Assembly (NCBI RefSeq): GCF_000204415.1
Contig: NC_015416.1
Coordinates: 1,984,001 to 2,048,000 of the forward strand
Direction: 5' to 3'
Length of the DNA: 64,000 bases
Source: Methanothrix soehngenii GP6
Lineage (GTDB): Archaea > Halobacteriota > Methanosarcinia > Methanotrichales > Methanotrichaceae
Below the pieces are notes generated by a model. That model saw only the letters and a program-made list of their open reading frames with translations, was not told the origin of the DNA and did no database searches. This document shows positions 35,289 to 45,236 of the stretch, piece after piece (the first letter of the stretch is position 1; every line of letters starts with the position of its first letter). The translations under genes and the position numbers were made by a program.

Positions 35289-36820
35289 AGAGTCCTCACA
35301 AATGTCCTATTCAAAGGATCTCTGAGCTGGAGAGCATTGTAGGCAGGCTAAGTCCTGTGCAGAAGATGCTTTTAGGGACCGATGGGTCCGTGACCAGCCT
35401 TCTGGAGATTCTCACCGGAAGTCCCATCGAGATCGAAACGTTAGCACAAGAGATCATCCCTGCAGACCAAGCGGTGGCAAAAGAGCTGAACCTGAATCCC
35501 GGAGAAGATGTCAACTATCGGGTGGTGAAGCTGAAGAAGGCAGGGACAGGCGAAACTCTCATTTATGCTGTATCTCACACGCCTCTAAAAAGGCTGGAGG
35601 ATAGCTTTCGGGACGACCTAACCCGAGCAGATATTCCAATTGGAGTCATCCTGAAAAAGCACAAAATCGAGTCCAGACGAGAAATTAACAGTGCAGGATT
35701 CCTGCAGGCCGACAGGAAGCTGGGCCAGATCTTCAACATCTTTCCAAAGGAGCTAGCGCTCCAGCGCAATTATAAAATCATCCGGCAAGGAGAACCGCTG
35801 ATAGCTATTGAGGAGACGTTCCCCTACAACAGTTTTCAGGATGCCAATAGAGTGGTGATAGAGACTCCAGCCAGGATCCATTTGACTCTGACCGATCTGA
35901 CTGGCACATCCGGCCGCGTGGATGGTGGAGCAGGAATCACACTGGACGAGCCAGGGATCCTGCTTGAAGCGGAGAGAAGCAATGAACTCCTGGTCACGGG
36001 AGAAAATGCCGACCGGGCTAAGGCTGCCGCCCAGGCAGTAATGGAACGCTTTGGCCTGGGAGGAGCGCGGCTGACCTTGAGAGAGAATTATAAAATGCAT
36101 GTGGGCCTGGGCAGGGGAACGCAGCTTGGCATTGCAGCAGGAAAAGCGATCTGCGAGCTTTATCATAAGGAGGTTGGCGTGCGGGAGATCGCCAGGACCA
36201 TCAACCGCGGCGGAACAAGCGGGATCGGGACAGCGGCCTTCGATATGGGCGGCTTTATAATCGATGGAGGGCACACCTTTGGACCGGGCAGAGAGAAGAC
36301 GGATTTCAGGCCTTCGTCTGTCTCATCAGGCATTCGCCCGGCGAGAGCGACAGCTCGCCACGATTTTCCCCAGGACTGGAATATACTGCTCGCAATACCC
36401 GAGGTTCCCAGGGGCGCTCATGGCCAGCAGGAGGCGGATATCTTCAAAAAGTACTGCCCATTGCCTCCAGCCGAAGTTCATGAGCTCTGCTACCAGATCC
36501 TTGTGAGGATACTGCCTTCTGTGGTGGAAGAGGATCTGGATGAGTTTGGAGCGGCGATAAACCGGATTCAAGAGATCGGATTCAAGAGGATCGAGATAAT
36601 GCTCCAGCATCCCCTGGTGCGCAGCCTGATGGAAGAGATGAGAGCAGCGGGATCTGCTTGCGCCGGCCTCAGCTCCTTTGGGCCGACGGTTTATGTCATC
36701 ACCGATACCCAGACAAGAGACATCGAGTCCGCAGCTCATGATGTAATGAGATCTGTGGGAGGAGAGGTCATGATCACAAGAGCCCGAAATGAAGGGGCTC
36801 GGATCAGGGCGCTCCAATGA
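35285..36820 (+). CDS. fusion of chorismate-lyase-like (DUF98) and beta-RFAP synthase domains
   Basis: 511 residues. Residues 1-185 resemble the archaeal DUF98/chorismate pyruvate-lyase-like family, which would make 4-hydroxybenzoate (SPVQKMLLGTDGSVTSLLEI at the start). Residues 190-511 are a beta-ribofuranosylaminobenzene 5'-phosphate synthase: RVVIETPARIHLTLTDLTG, GRVDGGAGITLDEP, and the GHMP-type ATP-site-like loop VGLGRGTQLGIAAGKA. This enzyme joins PRPP to the benzoate with loss of CO2, the first committed step to the methanopterin arene. Earlier work (R. H. White) proposed 4-hydroxybenzoate as the methanogen substrate, which fits the fusion of the producing and using enzymes. ATG 35285 overlaps the preceding stop. 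Confidence 0.85.
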   Translation: MKSPHKCPIQRISELESIVGRLSPVQKMLLGTDGSVTSLLEILTGSPIEIETLAQEIIPADQAVAKELNLNPGEDVNYRVVKLKKAGTGETLIYAVSHTPLKRLEDSFRDDLTRADIPIGVILKKHKIESRREINSAGFLQADRKLGQIFNIFPKELALQRNYKIIRQGEPLIAIEETFPYNSFQDANRVVIETPARIHLTLTDLTGTSGRVDGGAGITLDEPGILLEAERSNELLVTGENADRAKAAAQAVMERFGLGGARLTLRENYKMHVGLGRGTQLGIAAGKAICELYHKEVGVREIARTINRGGTSGIGTAAFDMGGFIIDGGHTFGPGREKTDFRPSSVSSGIRPARATARHDFPQDWNILLAIPEVPRGAHGQQEADIFKKYCPLPPAEVHELCYQILVRILPSVVEEDLDEFGAAINRIQEIGFKRIEIMLQHPLVRSLMEEMRAAGSACAGLSSFGPTVYVITDTQTRDIESAAHDVMRSVGGEVMITRARNEGARIRALQ

Positions 36821-36960
36821 TTCTATTCACGACTGATCTCCGCCTGAGCCCATCCGGCTCAGATGGTTCCGTCTATGATATCTATCTGCCATTCTTGGGC
36901 CCTCTAAAAAAATCTGACTAAACAAAAAAAATAAATCCTTCTGCGTGCTAATAACGAACA

Positions 36961-38733
36961 ATGGATTCAGATCAGGCCGCAATTTTTATTATCATATCCA
37001 TTGCTTTTGCCTTTTTCATCTGGGGGCGATGGCGCTACGACCTGGTTGCCATGATGGCACTGCTCACATCGGTCATTGCAGGCGTCGTGCCCTGGAGCCA
37101 GGCGTTTTCCGGTTTTGCTCATCCTGCCGTTATTACCGTAGCGGCTGTGCTTATAATCAGCCGTTGTTTTCTGGAATCCGACTTAATTGAATTCATCTTC
37201 CGGCATATCTCGAAGTCGAACCGCTCAGTCAATAGTCAGGCTCTCTCCCTGACCGGTCTGGTGGCCCTCCTCTCAGGATTCATGAACAACGTGGGTGCCC
37301 TGGCCCTTCTTATGCCTTTAAGCATCCGCATCTCTCGCTCCGGCGGCAGCTCGCCATCCCTCTACCTTATGACCCTGGCCTTCGGCTCGCTTCTGGGCGG
37401 CCTGATCACCCTCATTGGAACTCCTCCTAACATCATCATCTCCACTTTCAGGGCAGATAATCTTGGACAGCCATTCACTATGTTCGATTTTACGCCCGTC
37501 GGCCTGGGAGTAGCATTCGTCGGCCTGGTCTTCATTTCATTGATAGGATGGAGGCTAACCCCCATACGCCAGGGGCAGGCCTCCGGGGAAGAGGAATTTG
37601 AGGTTGAAAACTACTATACCGAGGTGAGAATCCCCCAGACTTCGATGACATCGGGCAAGAGCATCCATGAGCTTTTGTCTGCAGCAGGATCTGATATCCA
37701 GCTCCTGGGACTATGGAGAGAACAGCAATGCTTGCCGGATTTGAATGGTAGTGAGGCTCTCTTGCCGGATGACATTCTGATCATCAAGACCAACGTCGAT
37801 GCCCTGGACAAATTGCTCAAATCCGCCAATCTTGAGCTGGTGGGCTCAAAGGAGGCAGGAGCGATTCAGTCAGAGAGGATCGGCTTGATGGAGGTAGTGG
37901 TGATGAACAGCTCCCTTCTGGCAGGAAAATCCGCAAACAGCATCTGCATGCGTCGGCACTATGGTGTCAATCTGATCGCTGTGGCCGGCCACGACTCCAA
38001 AAGCCTGAAGCGCCTGAGCCAGATCATTTTTCATCCAGGGGATGTTCTGCTCCTGCAGGGCTCAGCGGATTCCCTGCCTGGAATTGTGGAACTGTTGGGT
38101 TGCCTGCCGCTGGCAGAGCGCAGCCTAAAGCTGGGCCAGGCAAAAAATATGATTCTGCCTTTGGTCATCTTTGCTCTTGCCATCATCGGCTCAGCTTTGG
38201 GCCTGCTTCCCGTGGAGGTTGCTTTTGTCGGCGCGGCAACGGTCATGGTCCTGATTGGAATCCTGACTTTGCAGGAGGCTTATGAGAGCATAGACTGGTC
38301 GATCATCATTCTCCTGGGAGCAATGATTCCCGTCAGCCAGGCTCTGGAGAGCAGCGGAGGAGCGGAGCTGCTTGCCGGGAACCTGCTGCAGGTCTTTGGC
38401 CAGTTTCCCGCAGCGGTCATTTTGACTGTCCTGCTGGTCTGGACAATGGTCCTCACAAATGTGGTGAACAATGCAGCGGCAGCCGTCCTCATGGCTCCAA
38501 TCGCCTATGACACGGCCCTGGTCATCGGTGCGTCTCCCGATCCTTTTTTGATGACGATAGCCATTGGCGCTTCATGCGCTTTCCTGACCCCGATAGGCCA
38601 CCAGTCCAACACTCTAGTGATGGGGCCAGGGGGCTATAAGTTCGGCGACTACTGGCATATGGGCCTGCCGCTATCTATTATCGTCACCGCGGTGGCAATT
38701 CCCTTGATATTATGGTTCTGGCCGTTGTTCTAA
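36961..38733 (+). CDS. SLC13/DASS-family transporter with two RCK_C (TrkA-C) domains
   Basis: 590 residues. Sodium-coupled anion transporters of this family carry dicarboxylates, sulfate or similar anions. About 11-12 membrane helices are visible. The substrate/sodium motifs are FMNNVGALALLMP (about 102-114) and, in the second half, TNVVNNAAAAVLMAP; IGTPPNIIISTF is the first hairpin loop and LTPIGHQSNTLVMGPGGY its mirror. Between the halves (about 215-375) are two TrkA-C-like regulatory domains (ELLSAAGSDIQLLGLWREQ and HPGDVLLLQGSADSL). The gene runs 22 bp into the histidine kinase reading frame. Transported ion unknown; sulfate or a dicarboxylate is likely. Confidence 0.88.
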   Translation: MDSDQAAIFIIISIAFAFFIWGRWRYDLVAMMALLTSVIAGVVPWSQAFSGFAHPAVITVAAVLIISRCFLESDLIEFIFRHISKSNRSVNSQALSLTGLVALLSGFMNNVGALALLMPLSIRISRSGGSSPSLYLMTLAFGSLLGGLITLIGTPPNIIISTFRADNLGQPFTMFDFTPVGLGVAFVGLVFISLIGWRLTPIRQGQASGEEEFEVENYYTEVRIPQTSMTSGKSIHELLSAAGSDIQLLGLWREQQCLPDLNGSEALLPDDILIIKTNVDALDKLLKSANLELVGSKEAGAIQSERIGLMEVVVMNSSLLAGKSANSICMRRHYGVNLIAVAGHDSKSLKRLSQIIFHPGDVLLLQGSADSLPGIVELLGCLPLAERSLKLGQAKNMILPLVIFALAIIGSALGLLPVEVAFVGAATVMVLIGILTLQEAYESIDWSIIILLGAMIPVSQALESSGGAELLAGNLLQVFGQFPAAVILTVLLVWTMVLTNVVNNAAAAVLMAPIAYDTALVIGASPDPFLMTIAIGASCAFLTPIGHQSNTLVMGPGGYKFGDYWHMGLPLSIIVTAVAIPLILWFWPLF

Positions 38734-41700
38734 TAAGAACGGTATCCAGTATCCGGCGCAGTCTAAGAACAGGTCGACAGGAACTTCTGGCTCAAGACAG
38801 AGATTTATTAGCTAGAAAATATCTGACCTGTATTCGGAGTATCCTGAAGCAATTAAAAATTTATTTAGTATTTGATTATGCGATCGAAAATATCTTATAT
38901 TCAAACGGTTTGAATAATGTGTCTCCGGATAGGTGCCTGTTTATGAACTGCAGAATTGCCAGCAACGAGGTATTAAGCTTGATATCCGATATCCAGGATA
39001 GGCTTAATGACCTTAAAAAATGGGATTTTAGCGATAAAAGCAATTCAGAAGAGATTCTGTACGATCCCTTGAGACAGGCAAAGGCGGTCTTTGATTCACT
39101 GCTTGCCAATGATTCAGCAAATGCCCAGAATAATGAATCCCCCCTGGGATTGCAGCCCCATCTAAAAGATGAAAAGCCCAAATCCTTTCAATCTGCAGAA
39201 CAGGACCCTGAAGAGAATACCATGGCTCCTGCCAGCGACAATCGTCCCTTGCCATTTATGCTCGTGCACATCAGCTCGGATCAGCGCTACCTTTTCGTCA
39301 ACCAATCCTACGCCAACTGGTTGGGCCTTGATAGCTCAGAGATGGTGGGCCGGCATATCTCCGATATCCTGCCCGAGGAGATATACCAGACATATCTTCC
39401 TCTCATCCAGCGGGTCCTCTCAGGTGAGGAGGTGATCTCCTGCATAACCTTCCCCTCAGGAGATCGTCTGAAGTATCAGGACATAACCCTGATACCCCAG
39501 CTTGACGAATCCGGCTCTACCATAGCATATTTTGCCGTTATCAAGGATATAACCGATCATAAGCTTAACGACGATGAGCTTCGCAGATCGAAGATGGAGC
39601 TGGAGGAAAGAGTCGCCTGGAGGACGAAGGAGCTCGAGCTAGCAAACTCAGCTCTCGAGAGATCAAGAGACTATCTGGATATGATAATCAACTCCATCAG
39701 CGATCCGATATTTGTCATAAACAGAGAACATCGTCTGGTGCTCGTCAATGCCGCTTTTTGCAGGCTCATGAGCCTCCCTAAAGAGGATCTCTTAGGCGAG
39801 GAGGTGCACGATTTCTGCTTCTCCAGGGAGATGGCAGACGACCACTGGCAGAGAAACGAAGAGGTCTTTAACAGCCGCAGGGAGACTGTAGTTGAGGAAA
39901 TCCATTCCTATTCTCCAGGTGCTCCAGCCACTGTTCTCATCAAGAGGATACCCATCATTGATTCCGATGGAAAATGGCTTATTGTGGGCATAATAAGAGA
40001 TATCACCGATATAAAGAAGGCCCAAGAGAGGATACGCTTCCAAGCCGATCTTTTAGAGCAGGTCCATAACACTGTGATCGCAACAGACCTGGAAGGGAAT
40101 ATAATCTACTGGAATAAGTCTGCAGAGACCCTCCTGGGCTGGAAGTCGGAGGAGGCTATGGGCAAGAATATCGCTGAGACCGTAGTGCCGGAATGGGGAC
40201 TTGACAAGATGAACAGGGTGATCTCAGACCTTATCAAAGACAGAGGCAACTGGGATGGAGAGTTCTACTTCAAGAAGAAGGATGGCAGCACTGTGCCCTT
40301 CCATCAGTGCTTTAGCAGCATAAGAGATGGCCGGGGAGAGCTCATCGGTCTGGTGGGGGTGGCTGTGGATTTGACCGAAAGAAAGCATATAGAGGAGGCA
40401 CTGAAAAAAGCAAAGAGGGAGGCAGAAGAGGCAGCCAGAGTCAAATCGGATTTCTTAGCCAACATGTCCCATGAGATCAGAACCCCCATGAACGCCATAA
40501 TAGGAATGACCAGCCTCCTTTTGGAGGAGCCGCTGACGCCAGAACAAAGAGACTGCATCGAGGTAATTGAGACCAACGGCGACGCCCTCTTAACAGTGAT
40601 CAATGATATCCTCGACTTCTCCAAGATGGAAAACAATAAGACCGTTCTGGAGGAGTGTCAGTTCGCTATTGCTCAGTGTGTTGAAGATTCCCTGGATCTG
40701 GTGGGGATCAATGCCGCTAATAAAGGCCTAAACCTGGCTTATTCAATCGACAAAAGCGTTCCTGAAATGATCGTAGGCGACCCTTCCAAGCTCAAACAGG
40801 TGCTGGGAAACCTGCTCTCCAATGCAGTCAAGTTCACGGATAAGGGCGAGGTCGTGGTCACAGTCTCAGCTCAGGAGGTCGATGGCGATAATGTGATTCA
40901 ATTCGAGGTTCGGGACACGGGGATAGGCATTCCACAGAATCGCATGAAGCTTCTATTCCTTCCTTTCAGCCAGATGGAGCCGTCGACCTCCAGGCTGTAC
41001 GGAGGGACGGGCCTGGGACTGGCGATATCCAAGAGGCTGGTGGAGATGATGAAGGGAAGAATCTGGGCGGAGTCCAGTGAGGGTACAGGCTCCAGTTTCC
41101 ATTTCACCATCAGAGCGCCTGCAGTGAAACTAAAGTTCGATTCGCCGGCAGCAACATCCCAGATGATAGGCAGAAGGGTTGTGATAATCGTGGATAACGA
41201 GACCACCCGGCGTATCCTGTGCAAACAGATCTGTGATTGGGGCATGATTCCGCTTATTACCTCATCTGCTTGGGAGGCAATCCAGTGCATTCAGCGGGGC
41301 GGTGTTGATATCGCTATACTGGACACGGATCTTTTGGACAATAGCGGCCTGGAACTGGCCGAGGAGATCCAAAGATGCATGAGGACCATGCCTCTGCTCC
41401 TGCTTACCACCCGGGGAAAGCAGGTGCCTGACGGTTATTCTCATCTGACCAAACCACTCAAACCAACTCAGCTGCATAGAGCATTGTCTGACATCCTTCC
41501 CAACAGCTCTGAAAAAGAGATAAGAAAAGAACCTGTCAAAAAAGAAAAACCTCAGATCAGCCCTCTGAGAATACTCCTGGCCGAGGATGATATGCCAAGC
41601 CAGTGGGTGGCCCAGAAGATGCTGAAAAGACTGGGATATAGGGCGGATACAGCATGTAACGGATCAGAGGTCCTTTTGGCTTTGGAGCAGCACGATTTCG

Positions 41701-41939
41701 ATGTAGTACTTATGGACTGGAGGATGCCTGAGATGGACGGTCTGGAGGCTACGCGCATCATCCGCCAGCGCTGGCCTAAGAGCCAACTGAAGATCATAGC
41801 TCTCACCGCCTATGCCCTGCCTGGTGACATGGAAAAATGCCTTGAAGCAGGAATGGACGGATATATCAGCAAACCACTTCGAAAAGAGGATCTGGCTCGG
41901 GAGCTGGAGAAATATCAGAGAGATTCGACGTCGGTGTGA
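38712..41939 (+). CDS. hybrid sensor histidine kinase with PAS and two receiver domains
   Basis: 1075 residues, cytoplasmic. Order: an N-terminal helical region (1-165); three PAS domains (about 175-285, 325-435, 445-560); HisKA with the phospho-acceptor His in NMSHEIRTPMNAIIG (about 587); HATPase_c with NLLSNAVKFTDKG, DTGIGIP and YGGTGLGLAISKRLV; a first receiver (about 825-935, acceptor Asp near 870 in AILDTDLLDNSG); and a second receiver (about 950-1065, Asp near 1001 in VLMDWRMPEMDG). ATG 38712 overlaps the transporter's end by 22 bp, so the pair is probably one unit, and the kinase may sense something related to transport or redox through its PAS domains. The start is uncertain: no clear Shine-Dalgarno. 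No separate response regulator is adjacent. Confidence 0.88.
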   Translation: MVLAVVLIRTVSSIRRSLRTGRQELLAQDRDLLARKYLTCIRSILKQLKIYLVFDYAIENILYSNGLNNVSPDRCLFMNCRIASNEVLSLISDIQDRLNDLKKWDFSDKSNSEEILYDPLRQAKAVFDSLLANDSANAQNNESPLGLQPHLKDEKPKSFQSAEQDPEENTMAPASDNRPLPFMLVHISSDQRYLFVNQSYANWLGLDSSEMVGRHISDILPEEIYQTYLPLIQRVLSGEEVISCITFPSGDRLKYQDITLIPQLDESGSTIAYFAVIKDITDHKLNDDELRRSKMELEERVAWRTKELELANSALERSRDYLDMIINSISDPIFVINREHRLVLVNAAFCRLMSLPKEDLLGEEVHDFCFSREMADDHWQRNEEVFNSRRETVVEEIHSYSPGAPATVLIKRIPIIDSDGKWLIVGIIRDITDIKKAQERIRFQADLLEQVHNTVIATDLEGNIIYWNKSAETLLGWKSEEAMGKNIAETVVPEWGLDKMNRVISDLIKDRGNWDGEFYFKKKDGSTVPFHQCFSSIRDGRGELIGLVGVAVDLTERKHIEEALKKAKREAEEAARVKSDFLANMSHEIRTPMNAIIGMTSLLLEEPLTPEQRDCIEVIETNGDALLTVINDILDFSKMENNKTVLEECQFAIAQCVEDSLDLVGINAANKGLNLAYSIDKSVPEMIVGDPSKLKQVLGNLLSNAVKFTDKGEVVVTVSAQEVDGDNVIQFEVRDTGIGIPQNRMKLLFLPFSQMEPSTSRLYGGTGLGLAISKRLVEMMKGRIWAESSEGTGSSFHFTIRAPAVKLKFDSPAATSQMIGRRVVIIVDNETTRRILCKQICDWGMIPLITSSAWEAIQCIQRGGVDIAILDTDLLDNSGLELAEEIQRCMRTMPLLLLTTRGKQVPDGYSHLTKPLKPTQLHRALSDILPNSSEKEIRKEPVKKEKPQISPLRILLAEDDMPSQWVAQKMLKRLGYRADTACNGSEVLLALEQHDFDVVLMDWRMPEMDGLEATRIIRQRWPKSQLKIIALTAYALPGDMEKCLEAGMDGYISKPLRKEDLARELEKYQRDSTSV

Positions 41940-41980
41940 TGATAATGATTAATAGCAATCAGCTCATAAGTCAATTTTAA

Positions 41981-42991
41981 ATGAATTGCTTTCCCAGGCC
42001 GAATATAGTTATAAGCAGATGCATAGAGTTTGATCACTGCCGCTATGACGGGAGCATGATAACGAGCGATTTTGTAGCAGCTCTCAAGCCTCATGCCCAC
42101 TTCATCCCGGTATGCGCGGAAATGGAGATAGGCCTTGGAGTTCCCAGAAGCTCTATTCGGATTGTGTCTGTTAAGGGAGAGCTCAGGCTCATCCAACCGG
42201 CCACCGGTCTGGATGTGACCGATAGGATGGTATCGTTCTCCAGGAGCTTCCTTTGTTCGCTATCTGGAATTGATGGATTCATTCTGAAGTTCCGCTCGCC
42301 ATCCTGCGGCATGAAGGATATCAAGGTTTACTCCAGCCAGGACGGTCCAAGCACTGCAACCAAAGCAGCTGGCTTTTTCGGAGGAGCTGTGGTCAAGAGT
42401 TTTCCAGATCTGGCCATTGAGGATGAGGGAAGGCTGAGAAACAACAATCTCAGAGAGCATTTTCTGACCAGGATCTTCACCTTGGCCGCCTACAGAGAGG
42501 TGGAAAGAGAGGTCAATATGGCAAAGCTCATTCGCTTTCATTCCACCAACAAGCTGTTGCTGGCAGCACACAGCCAGAAGGAGGCGAAGGTCCTGGGAAA
42601 TATAGTGGCCAACCGGGAGGGAAAGGATATTTCAAAGCTCCTGGGAGAGTACCATGAGCATCTGGCAATGGCATTGATGAGGCCTCCCAGGTACACTTCC
42701 AAAGCCAATGTGCTCATGCACTCCCTGGGATACTTCTCCCATGAGCTATCCTCTGCCGAGAAAGCCTTCTTTCTGCAGAGCATTGAGAAGTACAAGCAGA
42801 AGAAGCTTCCGTTCAGCGCACCGCTCTCCATCCTGCAGAGCTGGATTGCCCGCTTCGATGAGGAGTATTTGAAGGAGCAGACCTTTTTCGAGCCCTTTCC
42901 AGAGAAACTGATAGAGCTCTGCCGGGACACTCAATGCGAATGGGCGGGAGCAGATCTATTTGAAGGGAGAAAAGCGGGCAGAGCTGATTAA
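41981..42991 (+). CDS. DUF523/DUF1722 (YbgA-like) protein
   Basis: 336 residues. The N-terminal half (about 8-160) is DUF523: SRCIEFDHCRYDG, VCAEMEIGLGVPR, and FILKFRSPSCGMKDIKVY with conserved Cys that suggest a metal or Fe-S site. The C-terminal half is DUF1722/YbgA: FHSTNKLLLAAHSQKEAKVLG, then YTSKANVLMHSLGYF. The fused form is widespread in bacteria and archaea; a link to tRNA or nucleotide metabolism has been proposed but is not settled. It starts 42 bp after the kinase on the same strand, with a weak ribosome binding site. Confidence 0.82.
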   Translation: MNCFPRPNIVISRCIEFDHCRYDGSMITSDFVAALKPHAHFIPVCAEMEIGLGVPRSSIRIVSVKGELRLIQPATGLDVTDRMVSFSRSFLCSLSGIDGFILKFRSPSCGMKDIKVYSSQDGPSTATKAAGFFGGAVVKSFPDLAIEDEGRLRNNNLREHFLTRIFTLAAYREVEREVNMAKLIRFHSTNKLLLAAHSQKEAKVLGNIVANREGKDISKLLGEYHEHLAMALMRPPRYTSKANVLMHSLGYFSHELSSAEKAFFLQSIEKYKQKKLPFSAPLSILQSWIARFDEEYLKEQTFFEPFPEKLIELCRDTQCEWAGADLFEGRKAGRAD

Positions 42992-43420
42992 ATTGATCCA
43001 ACTGGCTCTTCGCTGTATCGAGTGGGTAGCGGGATAATTAACACTGGTGGTTTACGGAATACGGAATAAAACCGCAGAGGCGCAGAGCGCACGGAGGACG
43101 AACGAACGGAGACGACTATTCGCTCAGAAATATGCTATTTTTTCAAGTGCTGGTAATAAGGCAAATTTTCACGTCTCTGCGAACTCTGCGGTTAATATTC
43201 GTAGCTGAATATTCAAACACATGGTAGTTACGGAAAAAAACCTCAGAGTCACAGAGCGCACAGAGGATCATGAAAAAATGTCGAATTCCTGTGAATAGCG
43301 CACGAACCCACACCAAATAGCGAGGAGCCATCCAACTTTATTAGCTCTCATTGCTATTCCCTTTCATCATTCCCATCCCATCATCATCCCATCTTCCGGA
43401 GATATCGCTCTTCCGAACGA
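42992..43420. repeat. intergenic region with direct and inverted cacagag-type repeats
   Basis: No gene. Two direct copies of a degenerate ~50-bp unit lie at about 43050-43103 (tttacggaat...accgcagaggcgcagagcgc) and 43226-43275 (agttacggaaaa...cctcagagtcacagagcgc). Between them an inverted partial copy (gtctctgcgaactctgcggtt) lies at 43173-43193, able to pair with either. A related piece, aaccacagagacacagagg, is at 52501-52519. Such cacagag-rich units recur in intergenic DNA of many genomes; here they could form a stable cruciform. Confidence 0.7.
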
Positions 43421-44158
43421 TCACCCTTCAGAGACGATCACCTTTCCAGAGCCGCTGACCATCTGGCTGACATTCCTGGGATTGCCCTTATAGTAAACGC
43501 TTCCGCTGCCGCTTATCAGGGCATTCAGCTCATCCATGGCGTTTACCTGAGCCATTCCAGAGCCGCTGATGGTTACATCAGACCGGTCTGTCATAAGATC
43601 ATAGCCGTGCATCGTCCCCGAGCCGCTGATCATAATATCGCTGTCTTTTGTCACGCCCTTCAAGAGGGCATCGCCCGAGCCCGATATTGTCGCCCGAAGA
43701 TCCTGGCAGAGGATGTTCAGTTCCATGCTTCCCGAGCCGCTCATGCCAAGGCTGAGAGCATCAGATTCTATAGGGGACCGGCTGATGATCCTCCCAGAGC
43801 CGCTGATGCTTATGCTCTCCAGCACTGGGGTGGAGGCGAAGATCTTGATGGGCTCATGGGGATTTATGCAGTCCGCCCTTTGATATATGGTGAGCTTTCC
43901 GCCAGAAACATCGGTTTTCATATATTGAATGATATTATCCTCTGCCTCAATTCTCAAATGCTTCTCCTCCTGGACGAGATAGACATCACCGATTCCCGCC
44001 AGGTCGATGCTGCTGAAGTCGTCAACCGTCCTGTTCTCAAAAGCATAACTTCCTGATCCCTGAATGCAGCCGGGCATAATGCAGCCGCTGATAAAAACCA
44101 AAAGGACTATGCTTATTGCGCTTATGAGGATGATCTGCTCGATCAATGGTTTCATCAT
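43421..44158 (-). CDS. exported DUF2807 (GIN-domain) protein
   Basis: 245 residues. An N-terminal helix (ILISAISIVLLVFISGC) ends in a lipobox-like Cys at residue 26, so it is probably a membrane-anchored exported protein. The rest is a DUF2807 beta-helix-like domain: FSSIDLAGIGDVYLVQ followed by repeated S-G-S-G turns (ISGSGRI, MSGSGSM, ISGSGDA, ISGSGTM, ISGSGMA, ISGSGSV, VSGSGKV) spaced about 18-24 residues apart. The family occurs in cell-surface adhesin-like proteins with no known catalysis. CAGGTG precedes ATG 44158. Single gene. Confidence 0.85.
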   Translation of the reverse strand: MMKPLIEQIILISAISIVLLVFISGCIMPGCIQGSGSYAFENRTVDDFSSIDLAGIGDVYLVQEEKHLRIEAEDNIIQYMKTDVSGGKLTIYQRADCINPHEPIKIFASTPVLESISISGSGRIISRSPIESDALSLGMSGSGSMELNILCQDLRATISGSGDALLKGVTKDSDIMISGSGTMHGYDLMTDRSDVTISGSGMAQVNAMDELNALISGSGSVYYKGNPRNVSQMVSGSGKVIVSEG

Positions 44159-44195
44159 TGCACCTGATCCAGACGAATATGCGTCTATTCTTTAT

Positions 44196-45092
44196 TCAGA
44201 GCACTAAATAATACATTAGAGAAGCTGCTACTGGAAGGACGATGTTATCGTTGACCTTTAAGGGGAGCGATTCAATGATGCTGGACAGGAGCACAATGGC
44301 TAGGGTCCCTACAGTCGGCAGCACCATAAATGCACCCATAGCCCCTGCGGCAAAGCCAACAGTTCCCTCAAAGGTCTTGCTCTCATTCCAGGGCAGCTTA
44401 TGTCTGCCATAGCTGCTTCCCATAAATGTGGCAAGGCCGTCGCCCATAGCCAGTATGATGATAACAGCGATCGCTGCCGCTGGATGGTCCCTCAAAAGGC
44501 CCAGGGCAAAGAGGACTCCAAGGGCATTGTAAAGCGCTCCCTCACCCGGGATCTCTCCCTCCCGGCCCACGTTTTCCACCCATTCCTTCATCCCTGGTAC
44601 CTTAATCCCGGATGCGATCAGATGAATGAGCAGGATCTCTGTGCATGTCAATAAGAGGACAAAGATCGATGTCGTCCGGATGCCAAAAATCCAGATCAAA
44701 AGGCATGTAGCCAGGTTGGAAGCAATATGCAGAGCTTTTCTCGCCCGCTCATCATCTCTGTTTTTTGCCTTCCTCTCCCGGAAGACTATTGCCTCGGCAA
44801 CGGCATATCCCAGGCCGGCGATGGCAACAACCAGCCCCAGGTCCAGCCACCACATCTCTTTCCCTGATACCTGGTAGCTGCCGAAGATAAGTCCCACGAA
44901 ATACAATACGGGAAATATCAGATTTCCCAGGAGGGGAAACAGGATCGAGAACCAGCCACTGAGTATCTCAATCCGGGTGCTTCCCCCTACACCTATGAAG
45001 ACCTCCATGGCAGTGGCTATCAACATTGCAGCGATGATGCTGACGAGGAGGAGCTTGAAGCGCTCGGTCGAGGTTGGATTGGAATGGGACAA
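44196..45092 (-). CDS. dolichol/phytol-kinase-like membrane protein
   Basis: About 298 residues. The family (SEC59/VTE5, DGK1-like) phosphorylates isoprenoid alcohols or lipids with CTP. About eight membrane helices are visible. Signatures: RARKALHIASNLATC (about 128-142) and, near the C-terminus, LAMGDGLATFMGSSYGRHKL followed by NESKTFEGTVGF, the conserved G-D-G...G-x-H-K...K-T-x-E-G blocks. TTG 45092 with AGGAGAG just upstream is preferred to a TTG at 45140 that lacks a ribosome binding site. In archaea such enzymes may recycle dolichol or geranylgeraniol for glycosylation or ether lipids. Confidence 0.78.
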   Translation of the reverse strand: MSHSNPTSTERFKLLLVSIIAAMLIATAMEVFIGVGGSTRIEILSGWFSILFPLLGNLIFPVLYFVGLIFGSYQVSGKEMWWLDLGLVVAIAGLGYAVAEAIVFRERKAKNRDDERARKALHIASNLATCLLIWIFGIRTTSIFVLLLTCTEILLIHLIASGIKVPGMKEWVENVGREGEIPGEGALYNALGVLFALGLLRDHPAAAIAVIIILAMGDGLATFMGSSYGRHKLPWNESKTFEGTVGFAAGAMGAFMVLPTVGTLAIVLLSSIIESLPLKVNDNIVLPVAASLMYYLVL

Positions 45093-45236
45093 GGGCTCTC
45101 CTGATCGATAGCAACCATGTAGCTGATCGATATCGGGCAATTGACCCGGAGGTATATAAAAGAATGGTGTGCTTCATTGCCGCCTGATAAGGGATTATTA
45201 AATCAGAGTGAATCAGGATAAATCAGTATCAAAGAG

